Shown here in pieces: positions 33,848 to 42,651 of a stretch of DNA of 64,000 bases. A program made the position numbers and the translations under genes. Position 1 is the first letter of the stretch. The number at the start of each line of letters is the position of its first letter. This DNA is from WVZH01 sp034430425 (lineage in GTDB: Bacteria > Chloroflexota > Anaerolineae > Anaerolineales > E44-bin32): the NCBI GenBank assembly GCA_034430425.1, contig DAOUEK010000031.1, positions 62,001 to 126,000 of the forward strand, given 5' to 3'. Below the pieces are notes generated by a model that saw only the letters and a program-made list of their open reading frames with translations, was not told the DNA's origin and made no database searches.

Positions 33848-35224
33848 TCACTCTTTTTCAGACTTCTCTTCAGGCTCGGATGACTCTTTCTCGGATTTGG
33901 AATCCTTCTTCTTTTCTATTGTATCGCCTTCACCCTTCGCAATGGCGATGATTCTCTGGAAAGCTTTCTCGGTCAACAGATCCAGACGAATGCGGCGTCT
34001 TCCCTCCGGGTGATCAAGGGCTTTTCGAAATTCTCCGGCTTGCTCTTTGAAGGGCTGGACTATGCGTTCGATTTGCTCTTCGATTTCTTTTTCTTCAACT
34101 TCCAATTTCTCTTCTTCAACAATTTTACCCAATACAAGAGCCTTTAGCAGGCGGTTTTGTGCTCGCGGGAGTAGTTCCTCGCGTAAATCAGCCAGTGTTT
34201 TCCCCTCGATTTTTAGATAATCTTCCAGGGTTATGTTCTGGGAAGATAGGCTTTTGCTCCACTCGGTGACCATTTCGTCGATCCCCTCTTCCAACAAGAT
34301 GGGAGGGTATTCAAAGTTAGCCTTTTCCACCATGGTTTCCATGACTTTTTCTGTGTATTCGGAATCTTTTTCCTGCTGTGCTGAATGCTCGAGATTCTCG
34401 CGTAATTTCAAACGCAGATCGAGCAAGTCGTTGAACTCTCCTATACTCTGGGCGAGATCATCCGACCATTCTGGCATATGGCGTGATTTCACTTCCAAAC
34501 ATTTGACGTGAAAGGTTGCTTCTTGTTGACGTAACGTTTCAACAGGATAATCTTCAGGGAAGACGGCATCGAACTCGATTTCCTGTTCTGCTTTAATTCC
34601 CACGAGATGTTCAGCGATACCTGCAATCGGCCATTGGGTTTTATCACTGAGGAGAATTTCCGTGCCTTTCATGTCCAGTATGCTGCCGTCTTCACCGTCT
34701 TCGGGCTCTTTCAACTTACTGGCTACGTCGATGACAACGACATCCGACATTTCGGCCGCTCGATCAACAGGCTCAATTAACGCTCGGCTTTGACGAATTT
34801 CCTCCATGACCTTGTCGAATTCTTCGTCACTGACTTGCGGCGCCTCGTATGGGACGCGAATCTTTCGATAATTGCCAAGTTTGACGCTGGGCTCCAATGG
34901 TACGGAGAAACGCAAGACCAATGGATCCTGGCTGACGATTTCCTCCAGTGTGCCGGGCGCATAGGGTTCGAGCTCTGATTCCTGAATCGCTTCGCGGTAC
35001 ATTTCCTGTCCGAGGCCGTCCAAAGCCTCCTCGAAAATCGCCTCCTGACCGAATTTATTGACGATCACTTCGTAAGGTGCTTTCCCTGGACGGAATCCGG
35101 GGATGTTCGTATTCTTAGATAGTCGGCGGGCCGCAGATTGCATGGCGGCTTGAAGGCGGTCTTCAGGTACTTCGACCGTCATTTCAACCTGACGATTTTC
35201 CAGATCTTGTGTTTTTACATTCAA
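33848..35224 (-). CDS. tig: Trigger factor
   Basis: Ribosome-bound chaperone and prolyl isomerase. It has 458 residues from a TTG start with AGAGGA well placed upstream. The N-terminal ribosome-binding domain has the signature as IPGFRPGKAPYEVI; a central FKBP-like domain and a helical C-terminal domain follow. It ends in a Glu/Lys-rich tail of about 35 residues. The frame stays open upstream into the tRNA-Leu gene, but those codons are not protein coding. Order tig-clpP-clpX is the classic one. Confidence 0.96.
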   Translation of the reverse strand: MNVKTQDLENRQVEMTVEVPEDRLQAAMQSAARRLSKNTNIPGFRPGKAPYEVIVNKFGQEAIFEEALDGLGQEMYREAIQESELEPYAPGTLEEIVSQDPLVLRFSVPLEPSVKLGNYRKIRVPYEAPQVSDEEFDKVMEEIRQSRALIEPVDRAAEMSDVVVIDVASKLKEPEDGEDGSILDMKGTEILLSDKTQWPIAGIAEHLVGIKAEQEIEFDAVFPEDYPVETLRQQEATFHVKCLEVKSRHMPEWSDDLAQSIGEFNDLLDLRLKLRENLEHSAQQEKDSEYTEKVMETMVEKANFEYPPILLEEGIDEMVTEWSKSLSSQNITLEDYLKIEGKTLADLREELLPRAQNRLLKALVLGKIVEEEKLEVEEKEIEEQIERIVQPFKEQAGEFRKALDHPEGRRRIRLDLLTEKAFQRIIAIAKGEGDTIEKKKDSKSEKESSEPEEKSEKE

Positions 35225-35319
35225 AGTGTTTGTCCTCTCGTGGCCTGTCCTATCGATGCGTGTGGAATGGTTGCATTTCGATGGCAGATTGCTGATTGCA
35301 TAGATTTTATAAACAGGAG

Positions 35320-35401
35320 TAGGGAAGGCGGGATTTGAACCCGCACGCCCGAGGGCACGTGATCCTAAGTCACGCCTGTCTGCCAGTTCCAGCACTTCCC
35401 C
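35320..35401 (-). tRNA. tRNA-Leu (anticodon UAG)
   Basis: 82 bases, class II. Acceptor GGGGAAG pairs with CTTCCCT (a G-U at position 1:72), anticodon stem CGTGA/TCACG with loop CTTAGGA giving anticodon TAG, a long variable arm (GCCC TC GGGC), T arm GCGGG TTCAAAT CCCGC, discriminator A. The CCA end is not encoded. Reads CUA and other CUN leucine codons. It has its own promoter and lies upstream of tig. Confidence 0.95.
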
Positions 35402-35410
35402 GTCCAGCAG

Positions 35411-35439
35411 ATTATAGCTTCCGTGTAATACTGTGTAAA
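35411..35439 (-). promoter_or_regulatory. tRNA-Leu promoter
   Basis: On the minus strand TTTACA (35439-35434), a 17-base spacer and TATAAT (35416-35411). Transcription would begin about 3-4 bases before the mature tRNA 5' end. Confidence 0.75.
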
Positions 35440-35446
35440 GACAAGC

Positions 35447-36634
35447 TCATTTTGCCTGTAGTGAAATCAGGTTGGAACGTATCTGTGCCAGATGGAGTAG
35501 ATCATGATCTGTGGCGATTTTAAAGATTTCTGCGAGAGTCGTAGGTCCTAAGATGGAATGTCGCGCTGGCCGGTCCCATTGATCGGGTGTCAGGCCGCTG
35601 AGCCATTCGAGGAGTTGAAGCCGAGATTGAGTAAAGGCGTCGAAGGCTTCCTCTCCGGATTGCCGGGCATAACCTCGTTCTCCCGACCAGCAATCCGTTT
35701 CTACGGCAGATATGTGCGGGTTTTGCTCTGTTAATAACGAATGCATGCGAGGCAGGTACACCTCTTTCTCCACATCGCGCAGGTGGCAGATGATTTGGTT
35801 GATTGTCCATTCGTCTTTTTTCGGAGGTTGGGTCCACTGCCTTTCATCGAGTGGAGCAAGAATGGTGTGAAGCGCTGACAAATGGCCTCGAAGGCGAGCG
35901 AGAATTGCCTCCGGCTGACTGGCGGCGTCCTGGCGGGCTTCCTGGTGGGCTCGATCGATCCAGGCTGCGGCTTCCAACAGGTCGCCTCCAGGAAAGCTGT
36001 CGGAATCATGATTGACGTCAAATACCGCCAATCCCATGTTTTGGGCAGGGATGAGATCATCCGTCGGATCGTTGCCGATCATTGCCGCCTGGTGGGGCGG
36101 TATTCCCAAATGGGCGAGGATCTCGGTATAGTATTCCAGGCGTGGTTTGGCGAAGTGGAAGTCCTCATAGCTTGTAATCAACGAGTACGCGTATTGATCC
36201 GCGGGTACGTCCGCCCAGGCCAGACGATGTTCGATGGCCGTAAGTGGAAATAGCGGACTGGTGGCAATAACGACTTCGATTCCTTTTTTAATTGCTGTTT
36301 GCACGAGTTGGCTGGCGCCCTGGCGAGGTGAAGTAAGCGTTTGCAGATCGGGGAAGATCCGGTTATAGAATTCGTCCACTTGTGGGGAGATGTCTTTTTC
36401 TTTGATCCCCAAATGGGGGAAGAAGTGTTCTGCGAAAACCTGTTGTAGGGTACGGGTGGGATCATCGTTCTGAATCATCGCCATACTTCCAGCCATTACC
36501 CGGGAGGCAATTTGGTCCGCAGGCGCCAGGTTGGAAAGGTGCGTTCCCAGCCGATCAAGATAGACCGGAAGGAAACGTTTCATATCATTATCCAATAATG
36601 TGTCGTCTAGATCGATAAGCAGAGCGGAGATCAC
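35447..36634 (-). CDS. HAD hydrolase fused to a DinB-like domain
   Basis: It has 395 residues. Residues 1 to about 225 are a HAD hydrolase (LLIDLDDTLLDND motif I, VIATSP motif II, AAMIGNDPTDDLIPA motif IV). Residues about 240-395 are a DinB/YfiT-type four-helix bundle with WTINQIICHLRDVEKE and DHDLLHLAQI, whose His residues are the usual metal ligands. Fusion of the two is uncommon in my experience. GTG start overlapping the preceding stop (GTGA). The chemistry of neither half can be specified. Confidence 0.82.
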   Translation of the reverse strand: MISALLIDLDDTLLDNDMKRFLPVYLDRLGTHLSNLAPADQIASRVMAGSMAMIQNDDPTRTLQQVFAEHFFPHLGIKEKDISPQVDEFYNRIFPDLQTLTSPRQGASQLVQTAIKKGIEVVIATSPLFPLTAIEHRLAWADVPADQYAYSLITSYEDFHFAKPRLEYYTEILAHLGIPPHQAAMIGNDPTDDLIPAQNMGLAVFDVNHDSDSFPGGDLLEAAAWIDRAHQEARQDAASQPEAILARLRGHLSALHTILAPLDERQWTQPPKKDEWTINQIICHLRDVEKEVYLPRMHSLLTEQNPHISAVETDCWSGERGYARQSGEEAFDAFTQSRLQLLEWLSGLTPDQWDRPARHSILGPTTLAEIFKIATDHDLLHLAQIRSNLISLQAK

Positions 36635-36978
36635 GGAACGTTCTCTGGGTTGATTAACTCGGGCAGATCAAGATGACACTGTCCGCATCCGATTTCCGGT
36701 TCGGGGACATCTTCCAGCGTCTGGGTGCACACGGCGCTGACTTCTACGCGGCGTCGAAGGCCGAGGAAGCTGGTGGCCACACGCGCTTCTAAGACCATGT
36801 GTTTGCAAGCATTGGACAATACAATCCGAGGTACTCGGCACTTGGCGCAGAGATCAGGTGTATAGGTTCCACTTGTTGGTGTACGTTCGATCAAACGACA
36901 TTCCTGAATCGAACGCCCTCGATGGAAATCCTGGTAGTAGTAGGGGCATTCTGTTCCCGCTGGAGTGCGCATAGCCAT
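36631..36978 (-). CDS. Cys-rich protein of unknown function
   Basis: It has 115 residues and I do not recognise it. Eight cysteines include CAKC (44-47) and CGQC (97-100), plus single Cys at about 11, 28, 58 and 83, suggesting one or two zinc sites or a redox cluster. No signal peptide or membrane segment. It lies 15 bases after efp and overlaps the HAD-DinB start, so it belongs to an efp operon. Confidence 0.7.
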   Translation of the reverse strand: MAMRTPAGTECPYYYQDFHRGRSIQECRLIERTPTSGTYTPDLCAKCRVPRIVLSNACKHMVLEARVATSFLGLRRRVEVSAVCTQTLEDVPEPEIGCGQCHLDLPELINPENVP

Positions 36979-36993
36979 GCCGTAGCTGGGGAT

Positions 36994-37551
36994 TTAGGCG
37001 CGGGTTACATACGATCCATTGCGAGTGTCCACTCGAATCGTATTTCCGGTCTCGATGAAAAGCGGTACCTGGACTTTCAGCCCCGTCTCCGTGGTGACGC
37101 TTTTGTTGGCTCCCGTTGCGGTGTCACCTTTTACCGCCATTTCAGCCTCCACGACCTCCAGGTCGACGGTCGTAGGGAGTTCAATGTCTAACGGTTCCCC
37201 TTCGTAAAAGGTCAATTTGACCTCCAGACCATCGGTTAAGTAGGATGTCGCCTCTCCGAGTATGGAAGGATTAAGCACTGGCTGTTCGTAGGTTTCCGTG
37301 TCCATAAAATGATACAGATCGTTGTCTTTGTAGAGAAATTGTACGATGTGATAATCGAGGCGGATATCTTGGACTTTATCGCTGGAATTGAAGGTCTTCT
37401 CCAATACAGAACCAGTTCGTAAGTCACGCACTTTCGTGCGGATGGTCGCTTTACCCCGTCCTGGTTTATGGTGGCTATATTCAATGACTTTATACAGGCT
37501 GCCATCCAGTTCGAATGTCACGCCATTACGCAGTTCGTTAACATCAATCAC
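36994..37551 (-). CDS. efp: Elongation factor P
   Basis: Relieves ribosome stalling at polyproline. It has 185 residues with three beta-barrel domains. The tip loop reads HHKPGRGKA, so the residue that lies at the peptidyl centre is Arg32 where many EF-P have a modifiable Lys. Arg-type EF-P is rhamnosylated by EarP in some Proteobacteria; no earP is seen here. GTG start with AAAGGA upstream; strong promoter at 37582-37611. Confidence 0.96.
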   Translation of the reverse strand: MIDVNELRNGVTFELDGSLYKVIEYSHHKPGRGKATIRTKVRDLRTGSVLEKTFNSSDKVQDIRLDYHIVQFLYKDNDLYHFMDTETYEQPVLNPSILGEATSYLTDGLEVKLTFYEGEPLDIELPTTVDLEVVEAEMAVKGDTATGANKSVTTETGLKVQVPLFIETGNTIRVDTRNGSYVTRA

Positions 37552-37581
37552 AACGTTTGTCCTTTATGCTGAGATGTGGAG

Positions 37582-37611
37582 ATTATAGCGTCTCAATGAT
37601 GAAGGCGTCAA
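37582..37611 (-). promoter_or_regulatory. efp promoter
   Basis: Minus strand TTGACG (37611-37606), an 18-base spacer and TATAAT (37587-37582), giving a leader of about 24 bases to the GTG start. Confidence 0.7.
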
Positions 37612-37694
37612 TTGTAATGCGGTGCGTGGAGAAGAAGGAATCGAAAAAGATTGGATCGAGGCAGGAATCTGCTGCAAGATCGAGAGGGATTGGC

Positions 37695-38429
37695 TTAGTC
37701 CATACTATCGTTGATTTGAACCAGCACGGCAGTTATGTTGTCTTGACCGCCATTGGCGATAGCTGTTCGGATGAATTCATCGCAGCTTTCTTGTGGGGAT
37801 TTGCCGCTACGAAGAATCGACCCAATCTCATCATCCGGCACCATGTCCGTCAGGCCGTCGGTACAAAGTAGGAGTTGATCCCCCAATTTCAAGCCGAGTT
37901 GGCGTGCTTCCGGCTCGATCTCATCGCTTGCCCCGAGTGCCTGGCTTAATGCTTGTCTGGGAGGCCACAGACTTGGATTCTCGGGGAGTACGCCTTCTCG
38001 CCTTGCTTGCCACAGGAGGGTGTGATCCTCGGTAAGAAGGCTGAGTTTGTTCTCGCGGTATAAATAGGCGCGGCTATCTCCGACGTGAGCGATCCAGGCT
38101 GGTTCAGCTGGGGATGGAATCCAGGCCAGCACGATGGTTGTTCCCATACGGATGTTGTTATCGGTTCCGCCGGCAGCAGCGTGGATGGCTTTATGGGCGG
38201 CGTTTATACTGGCGAGAATGGTTTCTTGTACAGGCTGATGATCGTTGGGGTTGTGCGTAGACAGGTATTCTTGAATCGTGCGGACGGCAATAAAACTTGC
38301 GATTTCCCCAGCGATATGTCCTCCAATCCCGTCGGCTACTATATAGACGTTTAGATTTGTGTCGACTGAATAATTATCCTCGTTTTTTTCGCGCACAATC
38401 CCGGTGTCTGTAGCTGCGCCATATTCCAT
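37695..38429 (-). CDS. PP2C-family Ser/Thr protein phosphatase
   Basis: Metal-dependent phosphatase that reverses Ser/Thr kinase signalling. It has 244 residues. The metal-binding motifs are intact: REKNEDNY, VADGIGGHIAGEIAS, AHVGDSRAYLY, LCTDGLTDMV and GGQDNITAVL. It is soluble, unlike membrane-linked PstP. It probably acts on phosphoproteins read by the FHA proteins at 9.6-11.8 kb, though no kinase is in the window. GGAG precedes ATG. Confidence 0.93.
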   Translation of the reverse strand: MEYGAATDTGIVREKNEDNYSVDTNLNVYIVADGIGGHIAGEIASFIAVRTIQEYLSTHNPNDHQPVQETILASINAAHKAIHAAAGGTDNNIRMGTTIVLAWIPSPAEPAWIAHVGDSRAYLYRENKLSLLTEDHTLLWQARREGVLPENPSLWPPRQALSQALGASDEIEPEARQLGLKLGDQLLLCTDGLTDMVPDDEIGSILRSGKSPQESCDEFIRTAIANGGQDNITAVLVQINDSMD

Positions 38430-38548
38430 TCCGATTCTCCGATGAGTGTCGACGTCAATGCGTCGAGAATTGATTGGTTTATAAACCTGTACATACCGAT
38501 CATACTATAACGGAACAATCCATTTCCGGCAATTAATCAAATCGTCTT

Positions 38549-38574
38549 AAAAAGGGGCTTTGCTTAGGAAGCCC
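38549..38574 (-). terminator. dinG terminator
   Basis: Minus strand GGGCTT (38574-38569) pairs with AAGCCC (38560-38555), then C and five T. It lies 19 bases past the dinG stop. Confidence 0.7.
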
Positions 38575-38592
38575 GATACTGGTTTAGGATTT

Positions 38593-41391
38593 TTAAATTC
38601 CCAGCCAACGTGAAGCGGCGTCAGGGAGTTCTTCCATAGTGCCAGCGCGCATCGTGCAACGAGGCAGCGAATCGATAAACGCGCGTCCATAGTTCTTGGA
38701 GAGAATACGACGGTCGAGGACAAATACAACCCCTCGATCGGACTGTGTGCGAATGAGACGACCAAATCCCTGTCGGAATCGGAGCACAGCTTCTGGCAGG
38801 GTATATTCATCGAAGGGGGAATCGTATGTTTCTGCACGTGCAGCGATGACGGGATCGTTCGGTACATCGAAAGGTAGGCGTGCGATTCCCAACACCGATA
38901 GCGCCTCGCCGGGAACGTCAACGCCTTCCCAGAATGAGCGAGTACCCAATAGTATGGCTTGTTTCGATGAGCGAAAGCGTTCGAGCAGGGCGTGCCGAGA
39001 AGCCCCTGAAGTCTGTTCAAGAACATCGACGCCCACCTGAACGAGGTGGGGGGCAATGGTGCGGGCCGTATGGTTCAATTGCAGATTGGAAGTGAATAAA
39101 ACCAGCGTTCTCCCAAGGGTGGCTCGGCAAAGCTGGATTAACGTTTTTTCAACGGCGCGCTGATATGCCTGGCGATCGGATGGTTCCGGGATATCGTTGA
39201 TCAGATAGAGAAGGGTCGAGGTCTCGAAATCGAATGGAGAACCAAGGGCAAGCTCATCGGCATCTTCGGCGTTCAGACGCTGCTTGAGGTAATCAAAGTC
39301 TCCACCGATGGTAAGTGTCGCCGAAGTCATAATCACCGCTTCCTTCTCGTGCCATAGAAAGCGTTCGATAAGTGGTCCCACAGTGAGTGGAGCGGCATGT
39401 AAAATCAGATCTCCTTCACCGACCTTGGTTTGCAGCCAATAAATCGTCTGTGGGTCGGGCTCGAAAATCATGTTTTCGAGATTGGTCATTATCTCCATCA
39501 GACTGCGAGCTGAAATACGCGCCGCTGTGGCCAAGTTCTCCGCGGTCTCAATGCCGGTGGCGGTCATATCGTCCAGAGCATCGCTTAAGGTGGTTAATGA
39601 TTGGGTGATAGCAGACAGCGGACTGCGGGCATCCTCCCATGCAATTTCCACTTCAGACCACTTGGGGAGGGTGCGTGATGCCGGCACGATGCGTGTGCGT
39701 TGTCCGTAAGGGCCGAGTGGCTTCCCATCCCGTTGCTGCGTCATAAAATCCGAGAGGGTGGCAAACAATCGCTGCGACAGTTCACTGCAATCGAGGCGTT
39801 TATCCGCGATGGAGACAATGATTTGTTCGACATGATTAACGATAGCGGTCGGTAATTCCTTGCGGGCCAATTCCCGGATTTGGTGGAGTAATCCGTCTCT
39901 AACGCTTCCCAAATCCCGAAGCATGAAACCCACTGCGCTCTGACTGACCTGGAAACTCAAACCGTTCGTCGTCGCCGATTCAAGATGATGCGCCTCGTCT
40001 ACGATGAGATAGCGGTAATCGGGGATGACGCGATTGCCTGTGGCGATATCCGCCAGCAAGAGTGCGTGATTGACGACCACTACGTGGGCGCTTTCCGCAA
40101 GGTTGTGGACCTGGTAATAAGGACATGCGGCATCTGCGTAATGGCGACAGCTTTCGACAGAGCAATCTTCACCTTCTGCTGATAATCGCGACCAAGCCGC
40201 AGCCTCCCGCGAAGACAGATTGATTTCACTGCGATCACCGCTGCCGCCGTTGTACAGCCAGACGAGGATTTTCGCCAGCATACGCATCTCTTCCGGTGTG
40301 CGCGGACCGACCTGGCGCAAGCTGGCCAATCGTCTCGGGCAAATATAATTCGAGCGTCCTTTAAGGATCGCAGCGCGATAAGCGGCATCCATCGTTTGGC
40401 ACAAATCCGGGATATCTTTGTGGATAAGTTGATCCTGCAGGTTAATCGTATTCGTGGAAATTACGACTCGTTCCCCATTTTTCGAAGCCCAGCTGAGTGC
40501 TGGGATCAAGTACGCCATTGACTTTCCGATTCCGGTTCCGGCTTCTACGAGGAGGTGCCGGCTGTTGGATAAAGAATCACATACCGCTCGCAGCATCGTG
40601 ATTTGCTGCGGACGATGTTCGTATGCTGCAAAGCGCTTGTCGAAGAGACCTCCGGGTTCGAGGATCGCAGCGATTCCATCGCTGTCAAGAGGTTGGGGAT
40701 TCTCAGCGGGAGAAAGCGGTTGCAGATCGCTCTGAACGGGTTTGAAGAATCGGGGGCGCTCGCGATGGGGAGATTCCTGGCTGTCTTGTGACGAGCGAAT
40801 TTCCTCGTGCACTTCATCGAAGAACCAGCCAGCATCCCATTCGATCTCGGCACCCAGGCGGCAGATCTCTTCCAGTGCTTCCCGGGGAAGTTCGAGCGCT
40901 GTATCATACAAGCGGAGAAACACTTGCCTCGTCGTGTGGGCGTCTTCTAGGGCGCGATGAGATGTCATTACCGGAACGGTCAAGGCACTGGCGAGCCCGG
41001 CCAGATTGTATCGTCCTGCGGAAGGTAGAAGTACGGAGGCGATGGTATATGTGTCCAACCCGAGATTGTGCTCAAGAACCCCCCTGGGCTGAAGGAAACT
41101 GAGATCGAAACGGACGTTGTGCCCGAGAACGATCAAATTGCCGGCGAAATCCTGGAATTCTTGAATGACCTGATTCAGGCGTGGCGCGTTGGCAAGCATC
41201 TCATCGGTGATTCCGGTAAGTGCCTTGATCACCGGATCGAGGGGGCGGCCGGGGTTGACCAATGTCGACCACTCATCTTCGATGCGGGAACCCCGAAAAC
41301 GAACGGCTCCAATTTCAATAATGGAATCTCGTTGGGGATCTAATCCTGTGGTTTCCAGGTCGAAAGCGAGCAGGGATTGTTTCACAGACAT
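38593..41391 (-). CDS. dinG: DinG-family helicase with N-terminal 3'-5' exonuclease domain
   Basis: It has 932 residues. Residues 1 to about 165 are a DEDDh exonuclease (FDLETTGL, GHNVRFDL, HRALEDAH). After a linker comes an XPD/DinG superfamily 2 helicase: Walker A EAGTGIGKSMAYL, a Fe-S Cys group (ICPRR, DCSVESC, ACPYY), and DEAH in IVDEAHHL. This is the Gram-positive type DinG. It likely unwinds R-loops or damaged forks. The -10 box eight bases before ATG suggests a leaderless transcript. Confidence 0.93.
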   Translation of the reverse strand: MSVKQSLLAFDLETTGLDPQRDSIIEIGAVRFRGSRIEDEWSTLVNPGRPLDPVIKALTGITDEMLANAPRLNQVIQEFQDFAGNLIVLGHNVRFDLSFLQPRGVLEHNLGLDTYTIASVLLPSAGRYNLAGLASALTVPVMTSHRALEDAHTTRQVFLRLYDTALELPREALEEICRLGAEIEWDAGWFFDEVHEEIRSSQDSQESPHRERPRFFKPVQSDLQPLSPAENPQPLDSDGIAAILEPGGLFDKRFAAYEHRPQQITMLRAVCDSLSNSRHLLVEAGTGIGKSMAYLIPALSWASKNGERVVISTNTINLQDQLIHKDIPDLCQTMDAAYRAAILKGRSNYICPRRLASLRQVGPRTPEEMRMLAKILVWLYNGGSGDRSEINLSSREAAAWSRLSAEGEDCSVESCRHYADAACPYYQVHNLAESAHVVVVNHALLLADIATGNRVIPDYRYLIVDEAHHLESATTNGLSFQVSQSAVGFMLRDLGSVRDGLLHQIRELARKELPTAIVNHVEQIIVSIADKRLDCSELSQRLFATLSDFMTQQRDGKPLGPYGQRTRIVPASRTLPKWSEVEIAWEDARSPLSAITQSLTTLSDALDDMTATGIETAENLATAARISARSLMEIMTNLENMIFEPDPQTIYWLQTKVGEGDLILHAAPLTVGPLIERFLWHEKEAVIMTSATLTIGGDFDYLKQRLNAEDADELALGSPFDFETSTLLYLINDIPEPSDRQAYQRAVEKTLIQLCRATLGRTLVLFTSNLQLNHTARTIAPHLVQVGVDVLEQTSGASRHALLERFRSSKQAILLGTRSFWEGVDVPGEALSVLGIARLPFDVPNDPVIAARAETYDSPFDEYTLPEAVLRFRQGFGRLIRTQSDRGVVFVLDRRILSKNYGRAFIDSLPRCTMRAGTMEELPDAASRWLGI

Positions 41392-41399
41392 TTTGAGGC

Positions 41400-41408
41400 A
41401 TTATAGCA
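41400..41408 (-). promoter_or_regulatory. dinG extended -10, leaderless start
   Basis: Minus strand TGCTATAAT: TGC at 41408-41406 and TATAAT at 41405-41400. Eight bases separate it from the ATG at 41391. The -35 region is poor, and no Shine-Dalgarno sequence is present. Confidence 0.5.
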
Positions 41409-41425
41409 TCAGAGAGTGCCATCCA

Positions 41426-41434
41426 TGCTATACT
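41426..41434 (+). promoter_or_regulatory. Possible ECF sigma gene promoter
   Basis: TGCTATACT (extended -10, TATACT at 41429-41434) faces away from the dinG -10 eighteen bases off. It would give a leader of about 130 bases to the sigma gene. No clear -35. Confidence 0.35.
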
Positions 41435-41574
41435 CATTTGTGCGCAACGGCGGATAAGCTTCCGAGATGCGCGTCAGTGGATGAATCTTGAATGAATTGC
41501 AGCAGGATAGGGAAACCAACAATGGCTATCGGGGTTTTGATTCATAGCAGGCGTGCAATGAGGATTACGACTCA

Positions 41575-42162
41575 ATGACGCATCACGAGATCAGCGATCT
41601 CGAGCTTGCAGCACTGGCTGCTACCGATGCGGAAGCGTTTGGAGAGTTATACGAACGGCACGTCCGCAAGATATATAACTATATATACTATCGCACGGGA
41701 AATCAGCAAGATGCGGAGGATTTAACCGCACGTGTCTTCCAGAGAGCACTTCGCCACGTACCGAACTTTGAAGACAAGGGCGTTCCATTCTCGGCCTGGT
41801 TGTATCGGATTGCCCACAATCTCGTGGCAAACTGGCATCGGGACCGCAGCCGCCGACCAGTTATTCCTCTCGAAGATCACGTTGCTGTTAGTAAAGTAAG
41901 TCATCATCCGGAAGCGGAGGCGATTGTCCAGGAAGAGCAGTCAATGCTGCTCGATGCAGTACGGAGTTTACCGGATGATCGGCAGCAACTGCTGATTTTG
42001 AAGTTCGTGGAGCGATTGTCGAACGCCGAGATTGGCGAGATTATGGGGCGAACGGAAGGCGCGATAAAAAGCCTGTACCATCGGACGCTTATTGCTTTGC
42101 GTGAAGAGGTCCGTGCTGTCGAGGGTAAAGCAGTTTTGGAAAACAAGAAGGAGTCCTCCTGA
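41575..42162 (+). CDS. ECF-type sigma-70 family RNA polymerase sigma factor
   Basis: It has 195 residues. Region 2 (AFGELYERHVRKIYNYI, QDAEDLTARVFQRAL) and region 4 (LPDDRQQLLILKFVERLSNAEIGEIMGRTEGAIKSLYHR) are joined by a short linker; there is no region 3. It directs RNA polymerase to a small regulon, which cannot be named. GAGGA precedes ATG. The following membrane protein may be its anti-sigma partner. Confidence 0.92.
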   Translation: MTHHEISDLELAALAATDAEAFGELYERHVRKIYNYIYYRTGNQQDAEDLTARVFQRALRHVPNFEDKGVPFSAWLYRIAHNLVANWHRDRSRRPVIPLEDHVAVSKVSHHPEAEAIVQEEQSMLLDAVRSLPDDRQQLLILKFVERLSNAEIGEIMGRTEGAIKSLYHRTLIALREEVRAVEGKAVLENKKESS

Positions 42163-42248
42163 TAACTGAATAGCAAAGTGTTATCTGGTTGTTGGTCTCG
42201 GATAATTCGATCGGTTGCATGATGACGGGTGTTGGAGGTAATTCCATA

Positions 42249-42551
42249 ATGGCCGGCGTAAAGCATGGGCAAATGGATACTAAAGAATTAGAACGGATCT
42301 TGGTTAAAACGCTAGTCCCTGTCGAACCGAGAAGCCGATTTGTTAAACGTCTAAGAGCGCGTCTCGTTCATTATCACGGCGGTACCCTTTTTTCTGGCTG
42401 GATGGTAATCGTGGTTATCGCGACTATCGTACTGGTTGGAGTAACCATAATCCGACTTTTCGTACGCGGTCTCTCATCCTGGGGCGGTTTGATCAGCAAT
42501 TTAAGCCGTAAGCGGAGTGGATCCGGCGAACCGACTTCGATTTCGGCCTGA
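42249..42551 (+). CDS. Small single-pass membrane protein, putative sigma partner
   Basis: It has 100 residues. The cytoplasmic N-terminus (SRFVKRLRARLV) is followed by one strong transmembrane helix (about 45-70) and a short basic tail. No zinc anti-sigma HxxxCxxC motif is visible. Start ATG 42249 with GGAGGT nine bases upstream. Position 86 bases behind an ECF sigma gene suggests an anti-sigma or membrane sensor, but this is inferred only from place and size. Confidence 0.62.
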   Translation: MAGVKHGQMDTKELERILVKTLVPVEPRSRFVKRLRARLVHYHGGTLFSGWMVIVVIATIVLVGVTIIRLFVRGLSSWGGLISNLSRKRSGSGEPTSISA

Positions 42552-42651
42552 AGACGATTTCAACGAACCCTTTCAATATTTATATACGAAACGCTCGGAG
42601 AGGACGCATCGTTCGTTATTCAATAGGGGGGATGAGATATTAGACCTGGTT

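Noticed and set aside
33848..35395. Trigger factor starting upstream at 35395
   Set aside because: The extra codons run through the tRNA-Leu gene; a TTG at 35224 with AGAGGA gives normal length.
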